Part shown: positions 1-11,590 of the stretch, in pieces
Layout of the letters: each line of letters opens with the position of its first letter
How positions within the stretch are numbered: position 1 is the stretch's first letter
From: Phyllostachys edulis
Lineage: Eukaryota; Streptophyta; Magnoliopsida; Poales; Poaceae
DNA length: 64,000 bases
Direction: 5' to 3'
NCBI GenBank assembly: GCA_036346405.1
Contig: CM070548.1
Coordinates: 70,155,739-70,219,738, forward strand
Position numbers and translations under genes: made by a program
The notes under the pieces: generated by a model
The model's input: the letters and a program-made list of their open reading frames with translations, nothing else
Databases searched by the model: none
Told to the model about the DNA's origin: nothing

Positions 1-972
1 ATAGTATTTGTATACATTTTGCAACTAGTTTTTCAAAGGATTACTAATAGTTTCAAAATTTTGACTTTTGGCTAAATGGCTCGATTTTGAAAATCAATAC
101 TAACATTTAATCAATTTGGGCACATTTAGGGATGTGATATAAATAATTATGATTTATCACTCCTCTTTAATGTGCCATAACTATCTTGCTCAAGATTTCA
201 ATAATAAAGATTTTGGACAAGAGCAAAAACACATTTTTTTAAAGAAGGATTTTCATGAATGCAATGCAACCTACACAAGGCTAGGGGCTAGATACTTCAA
301 TATAAATACTTGTTACCGAGATAGCATTGGTTCTTAATATGAAATGATCATCCTCAAGCTTGACTTCAATTTTGCATATGGTGGAATCCACCTCTTCATG
401 TGTGAGCCAAACCTCCAATGCCTCTCCAAGTACTTATTTATCATTTAAACAATTTGTGGTACCCAAACTCGGTTGGGTCCATGAATGTTAGTCACACTAG
501 ATTTGGGCACCCAAATGACCCTAGCAATTGTCTTAGGTGAACTAACACATCTAGCAATAACCATACCATCTCTAGCCTTCCTAAGCAAATAATGATCATT
601 ATAGATAATAAGCTTAGGAGTGATACCTTTGGGACAATCCTTACTAAAATATCCCTTTTCCCGGCAATTGTAGCAAGTTTAACATTTTCTTCCATCCTTT
701 GTCTTCTTGTCTTGCTTATTGCCAGCTTGCCTCATTTTTGATGACTTTGTCTTGTCATTCATCTTGTTTAGGCGCACCGAGGCAAGGTGACCCTTCTTGT
801 TGCAACCAAGGCACTTGACATTCTTCGTGTGTCTTGCATTGTGCCTTGTGTTGCTATTCTCATTCTTGGAGACAAAGCCAACCCCTCTCTTGTCATTCAA
901 ACTTCGTTGCTTGCTCAAGATATCATTAAGAGAGACTTTCCCTTTGTGGCACTTTTCCAAGTTATTTGTCAA
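1..972 (-). pseudogene. Copia A gag C-terminus and start of the protease region
   Basis: This is the continuation of gag in a shifted frame. It holds NNLEKCHKGK, a short basic stretch, and a first zinc knuckle CLGCNKKGH whose last cysteine is lost (an arginine follows LASV). A stop codon near 680 lies just before a second knuckle, CYNCREKGYFSKDC, which is complete. It is followed by VWVPK-like residues near 490-510, then several stops. A CCHC knuckle binds the genomic RNA for packaging in this family. No aspartic-protease motif can be read before the sequence leaves the window. Confidence 0.6.
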
Positions 973-1816
973 TTTTTTTGACTTGAGCCTTAAGCTCTTT
1001 GTTTTCCTCTATAAGGTTAGTATCACAGGACATAGAGGAAATAGAAGCGTCTATTTTTGAGCAACAAGGCATATCAAGAAAATCATCGCAAGAAGTGGAT
1101 ATGCTAATCTTAGATGAAATGCAAGAGTTAGGAGCTACACATGGCATATCATCTAGTAGATCACATGTAATGCCTATATCCATCTTGGACTTGATGAGAT
1201 CATTGAGAAGGAGATTTTCATGAGCATCCTTTAGCTCCTCATAATTATTTTGAAGTAAGACATACTCTTTCTTTAAAACATTGAATTTTAATTTCTCATT
1301 CCCAAAATATTCATTAAGTTCTTCTAACATATCCATCAACTTATCATATGTGGGCTCATCATTCTTTACCTCTTTATTACCTTTAGCCATAAAGCAATGA
1401 GTTGATGTGGAGGGGCTTGTGGATTTTTTATTGTCGGAGCTAGAGGTTGAGCATTCTTCTCTCGACATCCACTCTTCTATGCAATCATCCTTGGTTGAGG
1501 TGGACCTTTCATAATTATCTTGAAGTTGCGTCCACATCTCATGAGTACTCTTGAGATTGCATACGGTATTCAACACCTCCGTACTCAAAGCACTATATAA
1601 AGCGTTAGTTGCTTGAGTGTCGAGATCTGAGCATTTCGCTTCCTCATTTGTTGGAGCAAGAGGATCCAATGGAGGAGAAAAGCCCACATCTACAATCCAC
1701 CAAATTTTAGGGCTCATAGCATTAAAATAACAAGACATGCGGATTTTCCAAATATCATAATTTGTGCCATCAAATAAAGGTGTCTCACCGATGTGCACTA
1801 TATAACTAGTCGCCAT
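962..1816 (-). pseudogene. Copia A gag, N-terminal part
   Basis: A 284-residue frame starts just inside the primer-binding site. Its N-terminus (ETPLFDGTNYDIWKIRM) is the usual start of a Copia gag, which would form the capsid of the cytoplasmic particle. Around residues 80-100 is the familiar L(K)STHEMWTQLQDNYE stretch. The rest is acidic and serine-rich, with a predicted coiled segment near residues 160-205. The frame ends at KKIDK, where the family normally runs on without a break into the zinc-knuckle part. That part is found in another frame just downstream, so a one-base frameshift near 970 separates them. Confidence 0.75.
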
Positions 1817-1859
1817 CCTTTACTCTCTAGACGGTTAAGTCTAATAAATTAAAGACCAA

Positions 1860-1871
1860 CCTTTGATACCA
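1860..1871 (-). promoter_or_regulatory. Copia A primer-binding site
   Basis: On the minus strand this reads TGGTATCAAAGG, matching the start of the usual TGGTATCAGAGC site that pairs with the 3' end of initiator tRNA-Met, with one mismatch. It lies two bases from the LTR end ...CTTACA, which fixes the inner LTR edge at 1874. Confidence 0.75.
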
Positions 1872-2644
1872 CTTGTAAGATTGAGGAGGCCGACTAGAGG
1901 GGGATGAATAGGCGATTTTTAAAATCTTTTAGCTAAAACCGAGTTTTATGCAGAATTGTAAATCAATTCGGTTTTGCTCAATTCAAACCTAAATCAACTA
2001 GTCTTGACGAAGTGCACCAACAATATAAGGCTATTTATAATGATAGAAAACATACAAAGACATGTAAGCAATTTAATTCTAGGAATGTAAATTGCACAAA
2101 ATAAATCCCAAGAGAGCAAACCACAATGACGTTTTACCGTGGTGTTCGGAGACTTGCTGGTCTCCCCAAATCCACATCGAGGTAAGCCCAAACAAATTGG
2201 ACCGACTCTACGAATTAAGCCAAACACCTCAATTCTACTAGTGGTAGCTCTTTCTCACTCTAGGTAGGTGAGTTCCAACCTTCATAACACGTTGGGCCTC
2301 TTCACGATCTTCTTTGAAGAGATCACCAAACACGATGCCTCCAACACCGTCTAGGTGTCGGCAAACACCAAGAGTAATAAGCCAAACCCCTTGCTTGACT
2401 CTCATCACGTGCAACGAATGCACAAGCTCAAGTGGATACGAAATCCAACTCTAGATGCAACACATGCAACTAGAGACCTCTCCCGTTGCTCACAAGGTGC
2501 AACATATGCACAATTGAGAGGAGAACCTTACACTAGCTCAAGAGAATGAAATGGAGTGCCAAAGGTTGTCTCATAATTGGCCAAGAGGGTATTTATAGTC
2601 CACACCACAAAAACTAGCCGTTGGAGACAAAACTTAGCAAAAAC

Positions 2645-2835
2645 CAGTATTTACGGTAATACTGTTGTACAAACCCGGTATTACCGTTTTTACGGTTCAA
2701 TAGTCGGATAGGGTGCATTAACGGCTCAAAAACTAGCCGTTAAATATTTTAGAGCGGTAATACCGCAGTACAAATTCTGGTATTACCATTTTGAGGTCAT
2801 ACCGCATCTAAGGGCGGTATTACCACAGTCAATTT
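2645..2835. repeat. Palindromic CGGTATTACCG motif cluster, block 1
   Basis: Within the Copia A LTR the motif CGGTATTACCG, its complement CGGTAATACCG and one- or two-base variants recur in both orientations (for example near 2655, 2680, 2756, 2786 and 2814), with AACGGCTCAAAAACTAGCCGTT between them, itself an inverted repeat. Confidence 0.6.
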
Positions 2836-3764
2836 TCAGCACAGGCGACACTCGATAAAAATGTCATACTTTTGACTCTGATGTCAGAATTGAGTGATCT
2901 TGAGCTCTATGGAAAGCTTATTTAGAGGGCTACACAACTCATCTATTTGCATGATCTCAAACACATCAGATCAACGTAGAAAGCACAAGAACTTCCAAAG
3001 AGTCACTACCATGGTCTAAGTCCAAGAAAATAGCAACAAGCAATCTTAGACCATGCCAAAGGAAGATGCATGAGTCCCAACAATTTTCAAAACATATTTG
3101 CAAACTAAGATCATGCCATAAGGAGTAGGTACATGAACTTCAACCATTTGCAAAACAAACATTTGCAAAGTATAGTCACATGATATAAGGAATAGATGCA
3201 TGATCATTGGCTATTTGCAAAACACATTTGCAAATAATAGCATCATGCCACGGAGAGCTAGAGCAAGCAAGATTGAGCTACCAACACATGATGAGACTCA
3301 AGCTAGTAGACAAGACCCCTCTTAATAGTACGACAATCCTATACTAGCAATTCGGTCTTTCAACCAAACATCAAGACCGGTAAAAGACCAGGAACACATC
3401 CTTAGCCCTAACCAGTTATACCTTTGCCTTGAGTTTCCTTTGGAAGCTTGATAACGCATATCTTTGCTTCAAGTTCGGGTCATTTTCATGATATGCATCA
3501 ACCCATGATGCATCCTTCACGTGCCGTCCATCAACACATGATGGGTCTTCCTCTTGACTTGATGATCAACTCATGATCATCGCCTCTTCAAGATCTTGAT
3601 ATGCATCAACACATGATGTATCCTTTTCTTGAACCTTGACTTGATGACAATCAACTTATGATGCCATCCAAAGTTTCCATCATCATAGAACATAACCTAT
3701 TCATCCAACTCATGGAAAATATTAGTCTCACAATGTGATTATCATTAATTACCAAAATATAGCC

Positions 3765-4090
3765 ATTACTGCCAAATACGGTATTACAGTCAACTAGAAT
3801 TCGGTAATACCGCTCTTCGGTAGTACCGTTTCTCAGATGCGGTACTACCGATTTCCAGAGGTTCAAGAAACACATAAAAACACCCACTCTGAAAAAATTG
3901 TACCGCCATGTAAAACTTGGTACTACCGACTTGCGGTAATACCACTCATCAAATGCGGTCATACCGTCTTTGGGATTTCAAGAAAACTTCCAAAAACTTA
4001 ATCTTTGGAAAATTCATACCGCCATGTAAACTTCGGTATTACAGACCTACTGTAATACCACTCAATACTAACGGTCATACAGAAATTGTG
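3765..4090. repeat. Palindromic CGGTATTACCG motif cluster, block 2, with a 117-bp tandem repeat
   Basis: The same palindromic motif and its variants recur here. A larger unit starting ACCGCCATGTAAA at about 3902 is repeated at about 4019, a period of 117 bases, carrying a phase-locked series of the short motif. Confidence 0.6.
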
Positions 4091-4710
4091 AATAGATTTC
4101 GGAGGAAAACAAATGCAATGCATAACAAAAATGGCACAAAATAATCTTCAAGCCACTAGCCATAATTCCTCTATTGTATTTGCATTGCCATTACCATGTC
4201 GTCATCCATAAACCGGGACTAAGCCTTTAAAACAACTTAGCACACACATTAGTCCCATAACACAATTACAAATAATTGAATATAAAGCAATATGAGTATA
4301 TATGAACTACACAAGTTTTATACACTCAAAGAATATGTTTCAAAGTAGAGATCCCCAATATATGTGGATAAAAATATATGGATCAATACTAATGATACCA
4401 CAAAACATAGAGTGAACTCCCCCTAAATGTGTGTATACACGAATTGTAATAAAAACATATGCACATATTTAAGTTAGACTTTTAGTGAAGTTCAACCTAT
4501 ATTTTGGATCCGAGGAATGCAATAAGATATAGGAATGTGATGTCGAATGGATACCTCTTTGATTTTCACCTTTTCATCCAATTGAGACTAAACAATAGGT
4601 ATATTAATAAAAGTGTTAGTTGCACATATAGATTTGTCATTAATCACCAAAATACTCTATTAACTCATAATGACCGGTCTTGATTCTTCACTCGGGCCGG
4701 TTGGGCAACA

Positions 4711-5480
4711 GCCTGTGGCTCAGACAAAATATAGTGTGATTTTTGTAGTATACATATAAAAAACATCAGTACACAGTGTCAGGCCCGACATTTACCGGCC
4801 GGCCCGAGGCAAGCATGCCTAGCCGGCCAGCCCAGTTGAGTGCCCTGTCGCGTGAGGGACTAGCGCCCAGGGGGAGCCTTAGCCGCCTTCGCCCTCGGTC
4901 TTCTCCTAGCCGCCTTGAGCCTTCGGTCTTCACTCTTCCTCCCCTAGCAGTTCCCTGAGGCCCGAGCGCTCCTCCAGTCCTCCTCCTCTACGCCGCGGTG
5001 CCGCCTAGCAGCCAGCGCCTCCTATCTTCACAGCTCACCTGGAGACCGGAGGCCGGCGCCCCCCGCCTCCTCTCCACTCCACAGCTCCACCGCCCAGCGG
5101 CCAGCGCCACCCTCCCCAGCTCCCCCCAGTGGCCAGTGCTGCCCTCTCCGGCTCCCTCCCAGCGGCCAGCGCTTCCTCGGGCCTCAGCGCAGTGTCGGCA
5201 CGCCGCACTACCGCAGCCCCTTGCCGGCCTGCCCTATTCCACCCCTAGTGCGGCAGCGGCCAGCGCCCAGCACCTCCTGGCTCCTGCTCTGCCCTCCTCA
5301 GTCCTCAGCTCCTCACCTCACCGCCGGTGTCGGCTCCCGGTGAGCTCCTCAACACTTTGGCATTAGCTTGTATGAGTTATGACTTATGATTTATGAAGTT
5401 ATGAGTAAGACTGTTGGATAGTATGAGTGTATGTCTATTAATTTTCTATTTAAATATTTGATGTACTATAATTAGAAATA
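4711..5480. other. GC-rich unassigned segment upstream of a hAT-like start
   Basis: Positions 4776-5366 are rich in CCGCC/CAGCGCC and contain repeated AGCGGCCAGCGC units (5096-5270). Open frames are alanine-, proline- and serine-rich with no motif, which looks like the GC-rich leader of a grass gene rather than a protein. AT-rich sequence follows from 5370. I see no promoter or domain. Confidence 0.3.
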
Positions 5481-5481
5481 C

Positions 5482-5697
5482 ATGATGAAGAGGACTAAGA
5501 CATTGGCATCTTATTTTCCATCGCAATCCAATCAAACTCCAGAAATAATAGGAACTAGAGGTGGTAGCACCCCAAGTAACACTAAGAAAAACACGAATGG
5601 TTATAACCGATGTTTGAAACAAGAAAGTCTTGAGTATCCCATGGATTGGGTAGCGAAACCCGTTTTGCATTCGACCATGTTGCTTGTGAAGCGATGA
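5482..5697 (+). pseudogene. N-terminus of a hAT-type (TTF/MYM zinc-finger) transposase-like protein
   Basis: A 71-residue frame begins MMKRTKTLASYFPSQSNQ. A short basic start followed by a (L/I)xSYFxS motif is the usual N-terminus of the plant hAT-derived zinc-finger-MYM-type proteins. Nothing after residue 25 matches the TTF zinc finger or the catalytic core, so only the first part survives. Kinesin exons begin 80 bases downstream. It could also be a host domesticated copy; too little remains to tell. Confidence 0.4.
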
Positions 5698-5780
5698 ATC
5701 ATTTCGGTTTGAAAACAATTTGATTCATGCTCTGATTCTTATTCTTGGATTGTGATTAACTTTTGAATTCTAACTTACAG

Positions 5781-6325
5781 CTTCCAAGACTGAATCCAGT
5801 TGATCTTGCTGGGTCAGAAAGGTAGATAGGCAATATTGTCACTTGTCTCATAGTTCATTATGCTTCTTGAAATCCCAATTCCTTGAGACATCCATGTGAA
5901 AAAGGTAGAGGAACATCTGGTCTTTGAAGGTGGCGGTTGAAGGAAGTCGCTAATATTAACAAATCATTATCAACACTGGGGTTCGTGTCTAACACTGAAA
6001 CTTTTAGATGAAGAATTCTTTTTATATGACAAGAGATTTGCCTATGCTATTCTTTGAGCCATTAGTACTTAATACTTTCATGAATTGTGCATTGCAGTCT
6101 TGTTATAACGAGTTTAGTTGATCTAACGAATGGGAAGCAAAGGCATGTTCCTTATAAGGACCCAAGATGGACATTTCTTCTCCAAGTAACAACCTTCAAA
6201 TATCGTATTATTGTGTTTTTACTTGTGTTCCTTGATGTCTATATTCATTTTACTTCTTTTTTTTTACACAGGATTCACTTGGTGGAGACTCAAAAACAAT
6301 GATCATTGCAAATGTTAGCCCTTGA
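5781..6325 (+). pseudogene. Kinesin-12-like motor domain fragment with introns kept
   Basis: Four separated blocks encode the C-terminal half of a kinesin motor domain, the ATP-driven microtubule motor. Block 1 (5781-5821), after an acceptor TTACAG, reads LNPVDLAGSER, the switch II motif. Block 2 (about 5935-5990) reads LKEVANINKSLSTLGFV, helix alpha-4. Block 3 (6098-6185), after TTGCAG and before a GT donor, reads NGKQRHVPYKDPRWTFLLQ. Block 4 (6272-6322), after CACAG, reads DSLGGDSKTMIIANVSP and then a stop. The wording (NGKxRHVPYxDSRxTFLLQDSLGG) is closest to plant kinesin-12. The ATP-binding P-loop half, neck and stalk are absent, and block 2 is frameshifted at its start. The kept introns mean it was copied as DNA, not through mRNA. 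Confidence 0.75.
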
Positions 6326-6691
6326 TGTGGTAATGAATTTTTGGACTTATCCTTTGCTCTAACTTGAACAAAGCATGGGATCTTGTTAGGTATCTTGATG
6401 TCTCCTTTTTGTGTGTTTTACATAGTTACGCTAATGAAACACCGAGTACCCTTAATTTTTCCCTAAACCTGTAGGGTATGATTGATTGGTTAGGCAGAGG
6501 CTCTATGAATTCTAGCTCCGCCACTAGCTTCAAGTGCACCCAGATCCGGTGTAACGTAGCACTGGTGCCATAATTTTTTTTGCCACCTACACGGGAAACA
6601 CCCTCTAAAGGAGAGACACACACAGTCGACAGTTCCATACTTCCATGGGCGGGTGCTCGACAGGCGGACAGGGCAATGATGGCACAGGCCG
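6326..6691. other. Unassigned; contains a hAT-like right end
   Basis: TCTAGCTCCGCCACTAG at 6511-6527 resembles the inverted terminus of a common plant hAT family (complement CTAGTGGCGGAGCTAGA; compare the left end at 63638). No matching left end or 8-bp duplication could be found, so the element holding the transposase and kinesin fragments is not delimited. Confidence 0.3.
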
Positions 6692-7020
6692 CACTACTAC
6701 AAAATGCTACTACTGGATGCTTCATCACAAACGGTTGACCAAAACCGTCTGTATTACATGCAATCACAGACGATTTTGGTTTAGAAACCGTCTGTGTTAC
6801 TGACTGCGCTAAAAACTGTCTATGAAGAGGTAATATCATAAACGGTTCATAACTAAAACCGTCTATGAATTATCACAGACGGTTATTAACAATAACCATC
6901 TGTGATAATTCTACATATCATAGACAGTTTTCAACAAAGAACTGTTTGTGAAACATCACAGACGGTTTTTTGTTATAACCGTCTGTGATAATATCGCTAC
7001 AGCGCCCAGTTGAAGCCCGA
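6692..7020 (+). mobile_element. CACTA-1: left terminus and subterminal repeats of a CACTA (En/Spm) element
   Basis: The terminus CACTACTACAAAATGCTACT starts at 6692. It is followed by about ten subterminal copies, in both orientations, of a motif like TCACAGACGGTTTT / AAACCGTCTGTGA. These are where the family's transposase binds. The terminal and subterminal sequence closely resembles the complete CACTA-2 at 43825. The 3 bases before it are CCG. I do not find the opposite GTAGTAGTG end in the next 2 kb, so the right part is lost, displaced or too mutated to recognise. Confidence 0.75.
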
Positions 7021-7860
7021 TGATTTTCTTCATCGCTGATGCGTCTCTTCGTCGCATCAATGCCGTTTCGGCTCCCCGATGCGTCTCTTCGTCTCACGCT
7101 CCGAATTTATTCCTTGTTTTATAAAAAGGATCATCCGCCATCGAAGATGATCATCCCCACATATAGATCTAGTACTTATAAAAAAACAGAAATGGTTGCC
7201 TCTTCTGTTTCCATGTCGCCGGCATTGATGGCCTACCTGGCCGCAATGTATGAGCACCTCTCTCGCTGTACGTTGAACCGTGCTGCGAAAGAACACTGTT
7301 TCAACAGTGTCTTCACTCCTCTGTCCGAGAATTTGCCGGAGCAAGTGACGGCCACCTTCCGCCGTCTTAACATCCTCCTCCGCCACGTCTTCCGGGTGAT
7401 CTCCCACTTTCGGCGAGTTTACGCGTCATCGATGTGGTCCTCCACATGACGTTGCATGTCTCTAGGAGGCATGCCATCACTTGGACTTTAATCGGGCGGC
7501 GGACGGCCGAGTCGACCAGGTCGAGACCCCTCAAGCAAGGGAAGAGAGCCTATGGGTTCAATTCTTCTTGGTTCAACAGTCTGAGGGTCTTTAGGAGACA
7601 CTTGAACGAGCGCGTCAGCGGTTGGACATATTTCAAGCTTCGTTCGATCACGAACCGTCCGACGCCGACGTCATCGCCTACGAAGTATTGAAGACGGGGA
7701 TAGCAGCCTACCTTCACCACTAGAAAAACTTTGTTTATTTATAGTTTTCTACTCTTTTTTTAAATATTTGTAAGAAGCGACCGGCCATATGAAAATTCCA
7801 AAATGAAAAAAAAAATTAGTTTGGAGGTGAAGTTACTATATTAATTATATGTTGTATTAT
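7021..7860. other. Probable CACTA-1 interior of unknown origin
   Basis: Moderately GC-rich sequence follows the CACTA-1 subterminal repeats. A 136-residue plus-strand frame (7039-7449) and a 116-residue minus-strand frame (7057-7407) overlap, and neither shows a motif I know. A short direct repeat, GATGCGTCTCTTCGTC, is present at about 7038 and 7079. This may be a captured gene fragment, as is common in non-autonomous CACTA elements. Confidence 0.25.
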
Positions 7861-7864
7861 TACT

Positions 7865-7926
7865 ATATATATATATCATAGATGGTTTAGTGCAACAAAT
7901 TAATTAATTATATATATATCCGATCA

Positions 7927-7987
<61 letters not shown>

Positions 7988-8098
7988 TATACATATATGT
8001 ATATGTATATGTGTATATGTATATGTATATGTATATGTATGTATATATGCATATACATATACACATATACATATACATATATACATATACACATATTT
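7865..8098. repeat. Compound TA / CA / TATG microsatellite
   Basis: A run of (TA)n at about 7929-7968 passes into (CA)n and then into (TATG)n and (ATACAT)n, all alternating purine-pyrimidine. Open frames here (runs of Tyr-Ile and Tyr-Val) are artefacts of the repeat. Confidence 0.95.
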
Positions 8099-8320
8099 AG
8101 TGAAAGCAAATTTTATTGATATTTAAATGACAAAATTGACATATAAACATGTAATTTCTTCATGTCATGTAAGTGTATATACAAAATAATATACTTGAGA
8201 AAAAACCATTTCACAAATGGTTCCACATATCACTTGAATTTGTTCCATTATGGAACTGTCAGGATAATTATCAGACGACGTTCCATAATAGAACATGCGT
8301 GATAAATCTCTTTATTAGTA
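8099..8320. other. AT-rich unassigned segment with a short foldback
   Basis: GTTCCATTATGGAAC at about 8241-8255 and GTTCCATAATAGAAC at 8280-8294 can pair with each other. No gene is visible. Confidence 0.3.
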
Positions 8321-8325
8321 GGAGC

Positions 8326-8420
8326 ACGGCCGCTAGGGTTTGCGCCTGTCCTAACTCGTCACTCCCCAGAGCCTAGCCGCTAGGGTTTGCGCCCGCCCTA
8401 ACTCGTCACTCCCTAGCGCA
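8326..8420. repeat. Tandem duplication of about 49 bp
   Basis: GCCGCTAGGGTTTGCGCC followed by a YGYCCTAACTCGTCACTCCC stretch occurs twice, starting at about 8328 and 8377. The GCTAGGGTTT wording is common in leaders of grass genes. Confidence 0.7.
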
Positions 8421-8497
8421 CTTACTCTCGTCCGTTCCTCCCCCCTCGGCCTTGCCGCTGACCCGTTCTGCGCCGGTTGCATATACTTCTTGCCGCC

Positions 8498-8599
8498 ATG
8501 GCTTGGTTCTCCTGCTCGGCCTCCTGTGCTCGAGCCCTGGCCCCCTTGGCTTTGCTTTCCCCATCCTTTTTCTATTCTCCTCTAGATCTGTTAGTTTAA
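8498..8599 (+). CDS. 33-codon small ORF in a strong Kozak context (speculative)
   Basis: GCCGCCATGGC at 8492-8502 is an ideal plant start context, and the sequence before it looks like a GC-rich leader. The frame is short (MAWFSCSASCARALAP..., ending LDLLV) and has no motif. A CCTCTAG sequence lies just before its end. It could be the first exon of a gene whose later parts I cannot recognise, or nothing. Confidence 0.15.
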   Translation: MAWFSCSASCARALAPLALLSPSFFYSPLDLLV

Positions 8600-9338
8600 T
8601 GTCTTTTGTTGAGTTTGATTTTTATGATTGAGCCTTAAGTTGTGTCCTAATGTTTGTGTGATTTATGCAAGGTGAAGGAGATGGATGAGGGTTGTCTTTG
8701 GTGGTGGGGTCATGCCGTGGTTGCCTTTGTCTTGATGTATCACCCTACCTTACTCCTCTCTGTCTCTAACCCCTTGCTCTGTGATGAAAATGGCTCTTGC
8801 TTTCTGCGATGGATCTGAGGGCTACTCTTGGTGTGGTAGGTTTGGACACCCTTGGTCTCATTGTCTTCTTTGTTGAGCGCTCAATGATGTTAATAGTCTT
8901 ATGCTGAAATTGAATTGATAATTAGTTCATATCAATAGTCCCCTTGCTCTGTGATGTAAACTGAGGGCTATTGGTGTATGTGCATTCTGTGCAACTTCCT
9001 TAGTTTATGCTGTGGGTTCAGATTGACAAAAATGAATGGGGGCAAAATGGTGGGTTTGGTTAATGCTCTCTGATGGGTACTGAGGGTTATTGATGCCGTT
9101 TCTTTGTGCTTGGTTGGCTTACATGGGATCGATGTGGTTCGGATGGGGTTTGGCTGCAATTAACTTTTCAGATTTGTAAAGGTTAGGCTCATTTGTAACC
9201 GTATTCATGCTGGTCAAGTTCTCCTCCATTGCGTTCCAGGTACGTATACATCCTACCATTATATTCCTGATCTCTTCTCTATAAAACCTCCAAGCGTTGG
9301 TATTTGTGCCTTTAAAACCGGTGCCTTTATAATATATA

Positions 9339-9375
<37 letters not shown>

Positions 9376-10440
9376 TATCGAAAACGAAGATATTATACTT
9401 CTTTATCACTTTCAGTATACTTAAATACCAATTATAACCCGGCTCTTCCCTCTCATCCTGCTGCAATCCTCCAGCTCCAGGTGATATTTGCAGCAACACA
9501 CAGTCTCTTCATCTTCAACTCATTCATTGCTGCTGGGGGAATCAATGTGGTTTAGGACCACAGGCGTTTGCATTTGCGTTTGCAGGGCACTGTGGTGCTG
9601 TCAATGGCGCATGGGCTGGCGTAGTGGCGTAGCTTGGGGATTGGTTATCTCTGATCTGCAAGGCAGATCCATCACATGTCAGGTTAAGTTCTTAGCCGTC
9701 CGGTGTGCTGGTGACAATTCGCGAGCACTCGACTCGGACTTGATGCGGTGAGAATATGATCCGGTGGATGGTCCAATTGGTATGGCATCTTGTTGCCTGG
9801 CGCTGGCGGCATGTCTAGGATCAAACTCCCACGAAACCTAGGTTACACGGGCATATGTCTTCGTCATTGGGGTGTATTTCTGTGACCACCTAGTTAACAC
9901 TGTAACTATATTGGGACACGGTTTTTCTGTTCTAGCTTTTTGATTGGAAAATCAGTTATTCGAGATTTTAAGATTGATTCCGCTGAAATCAACAAAACTA
10001 GGAAAGGATTGGATCGAAAGAAAAGGAAAAGGCAGTGATGAGATTAGTAGAGGTCTATGGAGGAAGTAAACTGAAAGTCGAAACTATGCATGTGGCTGCT
10101 GAGACTTTTGTTACTCCCTGCTGGTGATGACATTAACAAGCAATCCAGGCCGACAAATAACGTGGAGGCAGATGTACAAAATAATCGCTCCACATCACCA
10201 CCAAATCAACTGGAAATAATCAAATGACCTCAGAATTTGTCTTGCCTAGCTGCACAGGGAACAAACTGCATGCATCGCCACAGTCACACACCATGGAAAA
10301 GAGGTGCAGATCGACAAGGATGCAGAACTGCCCAGCCAATAAACCAACCAAAAAGTCATCACTTCGATTGGAAGCAACAACACTTGCAAGCTAGTTGATT
10401 TGATCGCCCTGTGATGCATAGTTGCAAGGAGAAATCTCCA
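8600..10440. other. Unassigned segment
   Basis: This stretch is AT-rich at first and mixed later, with no frame carrying a recognisable motif. Only a (TA)n tract (9329-9373) stands out. Some segments repeat phrases such as CCCCTTGCTCTGTGATG (8771 and 8940), suggesting old local duplication. Confidence 0.3.
9329..9373. repeat. (TA)n microsatellite
   Basis: Almost pure alternating T and A, with one short interruption near the start. Confidence 0.9.
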
Positions 10441-10451
10441 GAGTTGGGCCC

Positions 10452-10573
10452 AGTACATGTGCATGTGCACAAGAAAGAAAAATAAAGTACGAGTTGGCTC
10501 TTCTTTAGTTATCTGTAAAAGAGCAAAAGTACAGTACATGTGCATGTGCACAAGAAAGAAAAATAATGTACGA
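10452..10573. repeat. Direct repeat of about 41 bp, 79 bp apart
   Basis: GTACATGTGCATGTGCACAA followed by GAAAGAAAAATAAWGTACGAGT is present at about 10452 and 10531. A related phrase GTACGTGCAACTAGACAYGACC also occurs at about 10577 and 10926. Confidence 0.8.
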
Positions 10574-11590
10574 GTGTACGTGCAACTAGACACGACCAAC
10601 TTTGCAAGGTTTATACGACAACAATAAGACGGTGGTCTATATATTTGGGTGAGGCCAACATCAACATGGTACCAGGGCAAGCTAGATGCTCCAGGCTTCC
10701 AGCATGACATGTAAAAATAATTGCAAAGAAATGTCCTAGTGTTTTAGTATTTGTGAGCTTCAATTTAAACCAAATTTTCTGGAATTCGATCAAGGGACAC
10801 AATACATTATTAAGTAGCATCATTGAGCTTCTGTGCTGCTTTCTTATGCTCCTTCTGAGGTTAATTATTCTCCCATTGTAAGGAAGATCCTTGGCGTAAC
10901 CCAGCACATAACATTGTCACAGGTTGTACGTGCAACTAGACATGACCAATGATATGAGTTAGTTTAAGATTCACAGCTGCTTTTGCACGGTTTATGCAAT
11001 AAGACGTACGTGCGGTGACGGGTGGCAACGTAAGTTGGAGGTTCCAGAGTACGTGGCATGGCTAAGGTGTCAACAAGTGTTCTAGCGCCGTTTATCCATC
11101 TTTCGGTGTTCCAGTTTTTACATTGTTTCTACAAACTTTAGCATTCATAGAGCTTCGTGCACCGACTAGTTCACCGATCGATGAACCTAATTTTAGAGAA
11201 AACGATGGATCCAGATCCGATCGGACGGCTGGTGAGGATCCCTGTGCACGCCCAACTACATCCAAGCTGCTGGTTGCCTGTCCCTGTATGGGCTCCTCCC
11301 CTTTGTAGTTTGTAATCGAACAAGGCATGGATGGATCCAAAGCTAGCCTTGGTTGAAGCCGGGACACACGCGCCTGCATCTGCACTGCACGACGTGATGC
11401 GCATGATGTGATGCGCACCACACCAGCTCCATCATCGCCTTCTACCCCTGTTCCTGCCGTTTGTTTCTTGCTGCTGCTGCTGCTTGTGCTGGCTTGCAAA
11501 AATGCGACTCTTTTCGGCTTTTCGCCGAGGCTGTCTGCACAAAGATATATAGGAAGCAGGTTAAAATTCGTACATGGATAGACTATGGAA
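10574..11590. other. Unassigned segment
   Basis: No coding motif is visible. A frame of 135 codons on the minus strand (11092-11499) begins with a run of Ser codons and shows no domain. I see nothing else that can be named. Confidence 0.25.

Larger units (their letters stand above)
1..4710 (-). mobile_element. Copia A: 5' part of a SIRE/Maximus-like LTR retrotransposon
   Basis: On the minus strand the order is LTR, primer-binding site, gag, then the start of the polyprotein, which runs off the left edge. The lineage call rests on a gag whose C-terminal half is a long linker with two zinc knuckles followed by a VWVPK-like segment, and on a very long LTR; both are usual for SIRE/Maximus Copia elements. 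Stops and at least one frameshift break the coding part, so this copy is dead. The outer end of the LTR is not certain: a TGTTG start at 4710 and a polypurine-like tract near 4420 are both possible edges. Confidence 0.7.
1874..4710 (-). repeat. Copia A 5' LTR (outer edge uncertain)
   Basis: The inner edge is the TGTAAG at 1874, the complement of the LTR 3' end CTTACA, next to the primer-binding site. The outer edge is unclear. Reading the minus strand, TGTTGCCCAACC at 4710 would give an LTR of about 2.8 kb. An AGGGGGAG purine tract at about 4420-4427, which looks like the tract that normally precedes a 3' LTR, would instead give about 2.5 kb and imply internal sequence beyond it. The LTR contains two blocks of CGGTATTACCG palindromes, listed separately. 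Confidence 0.5.
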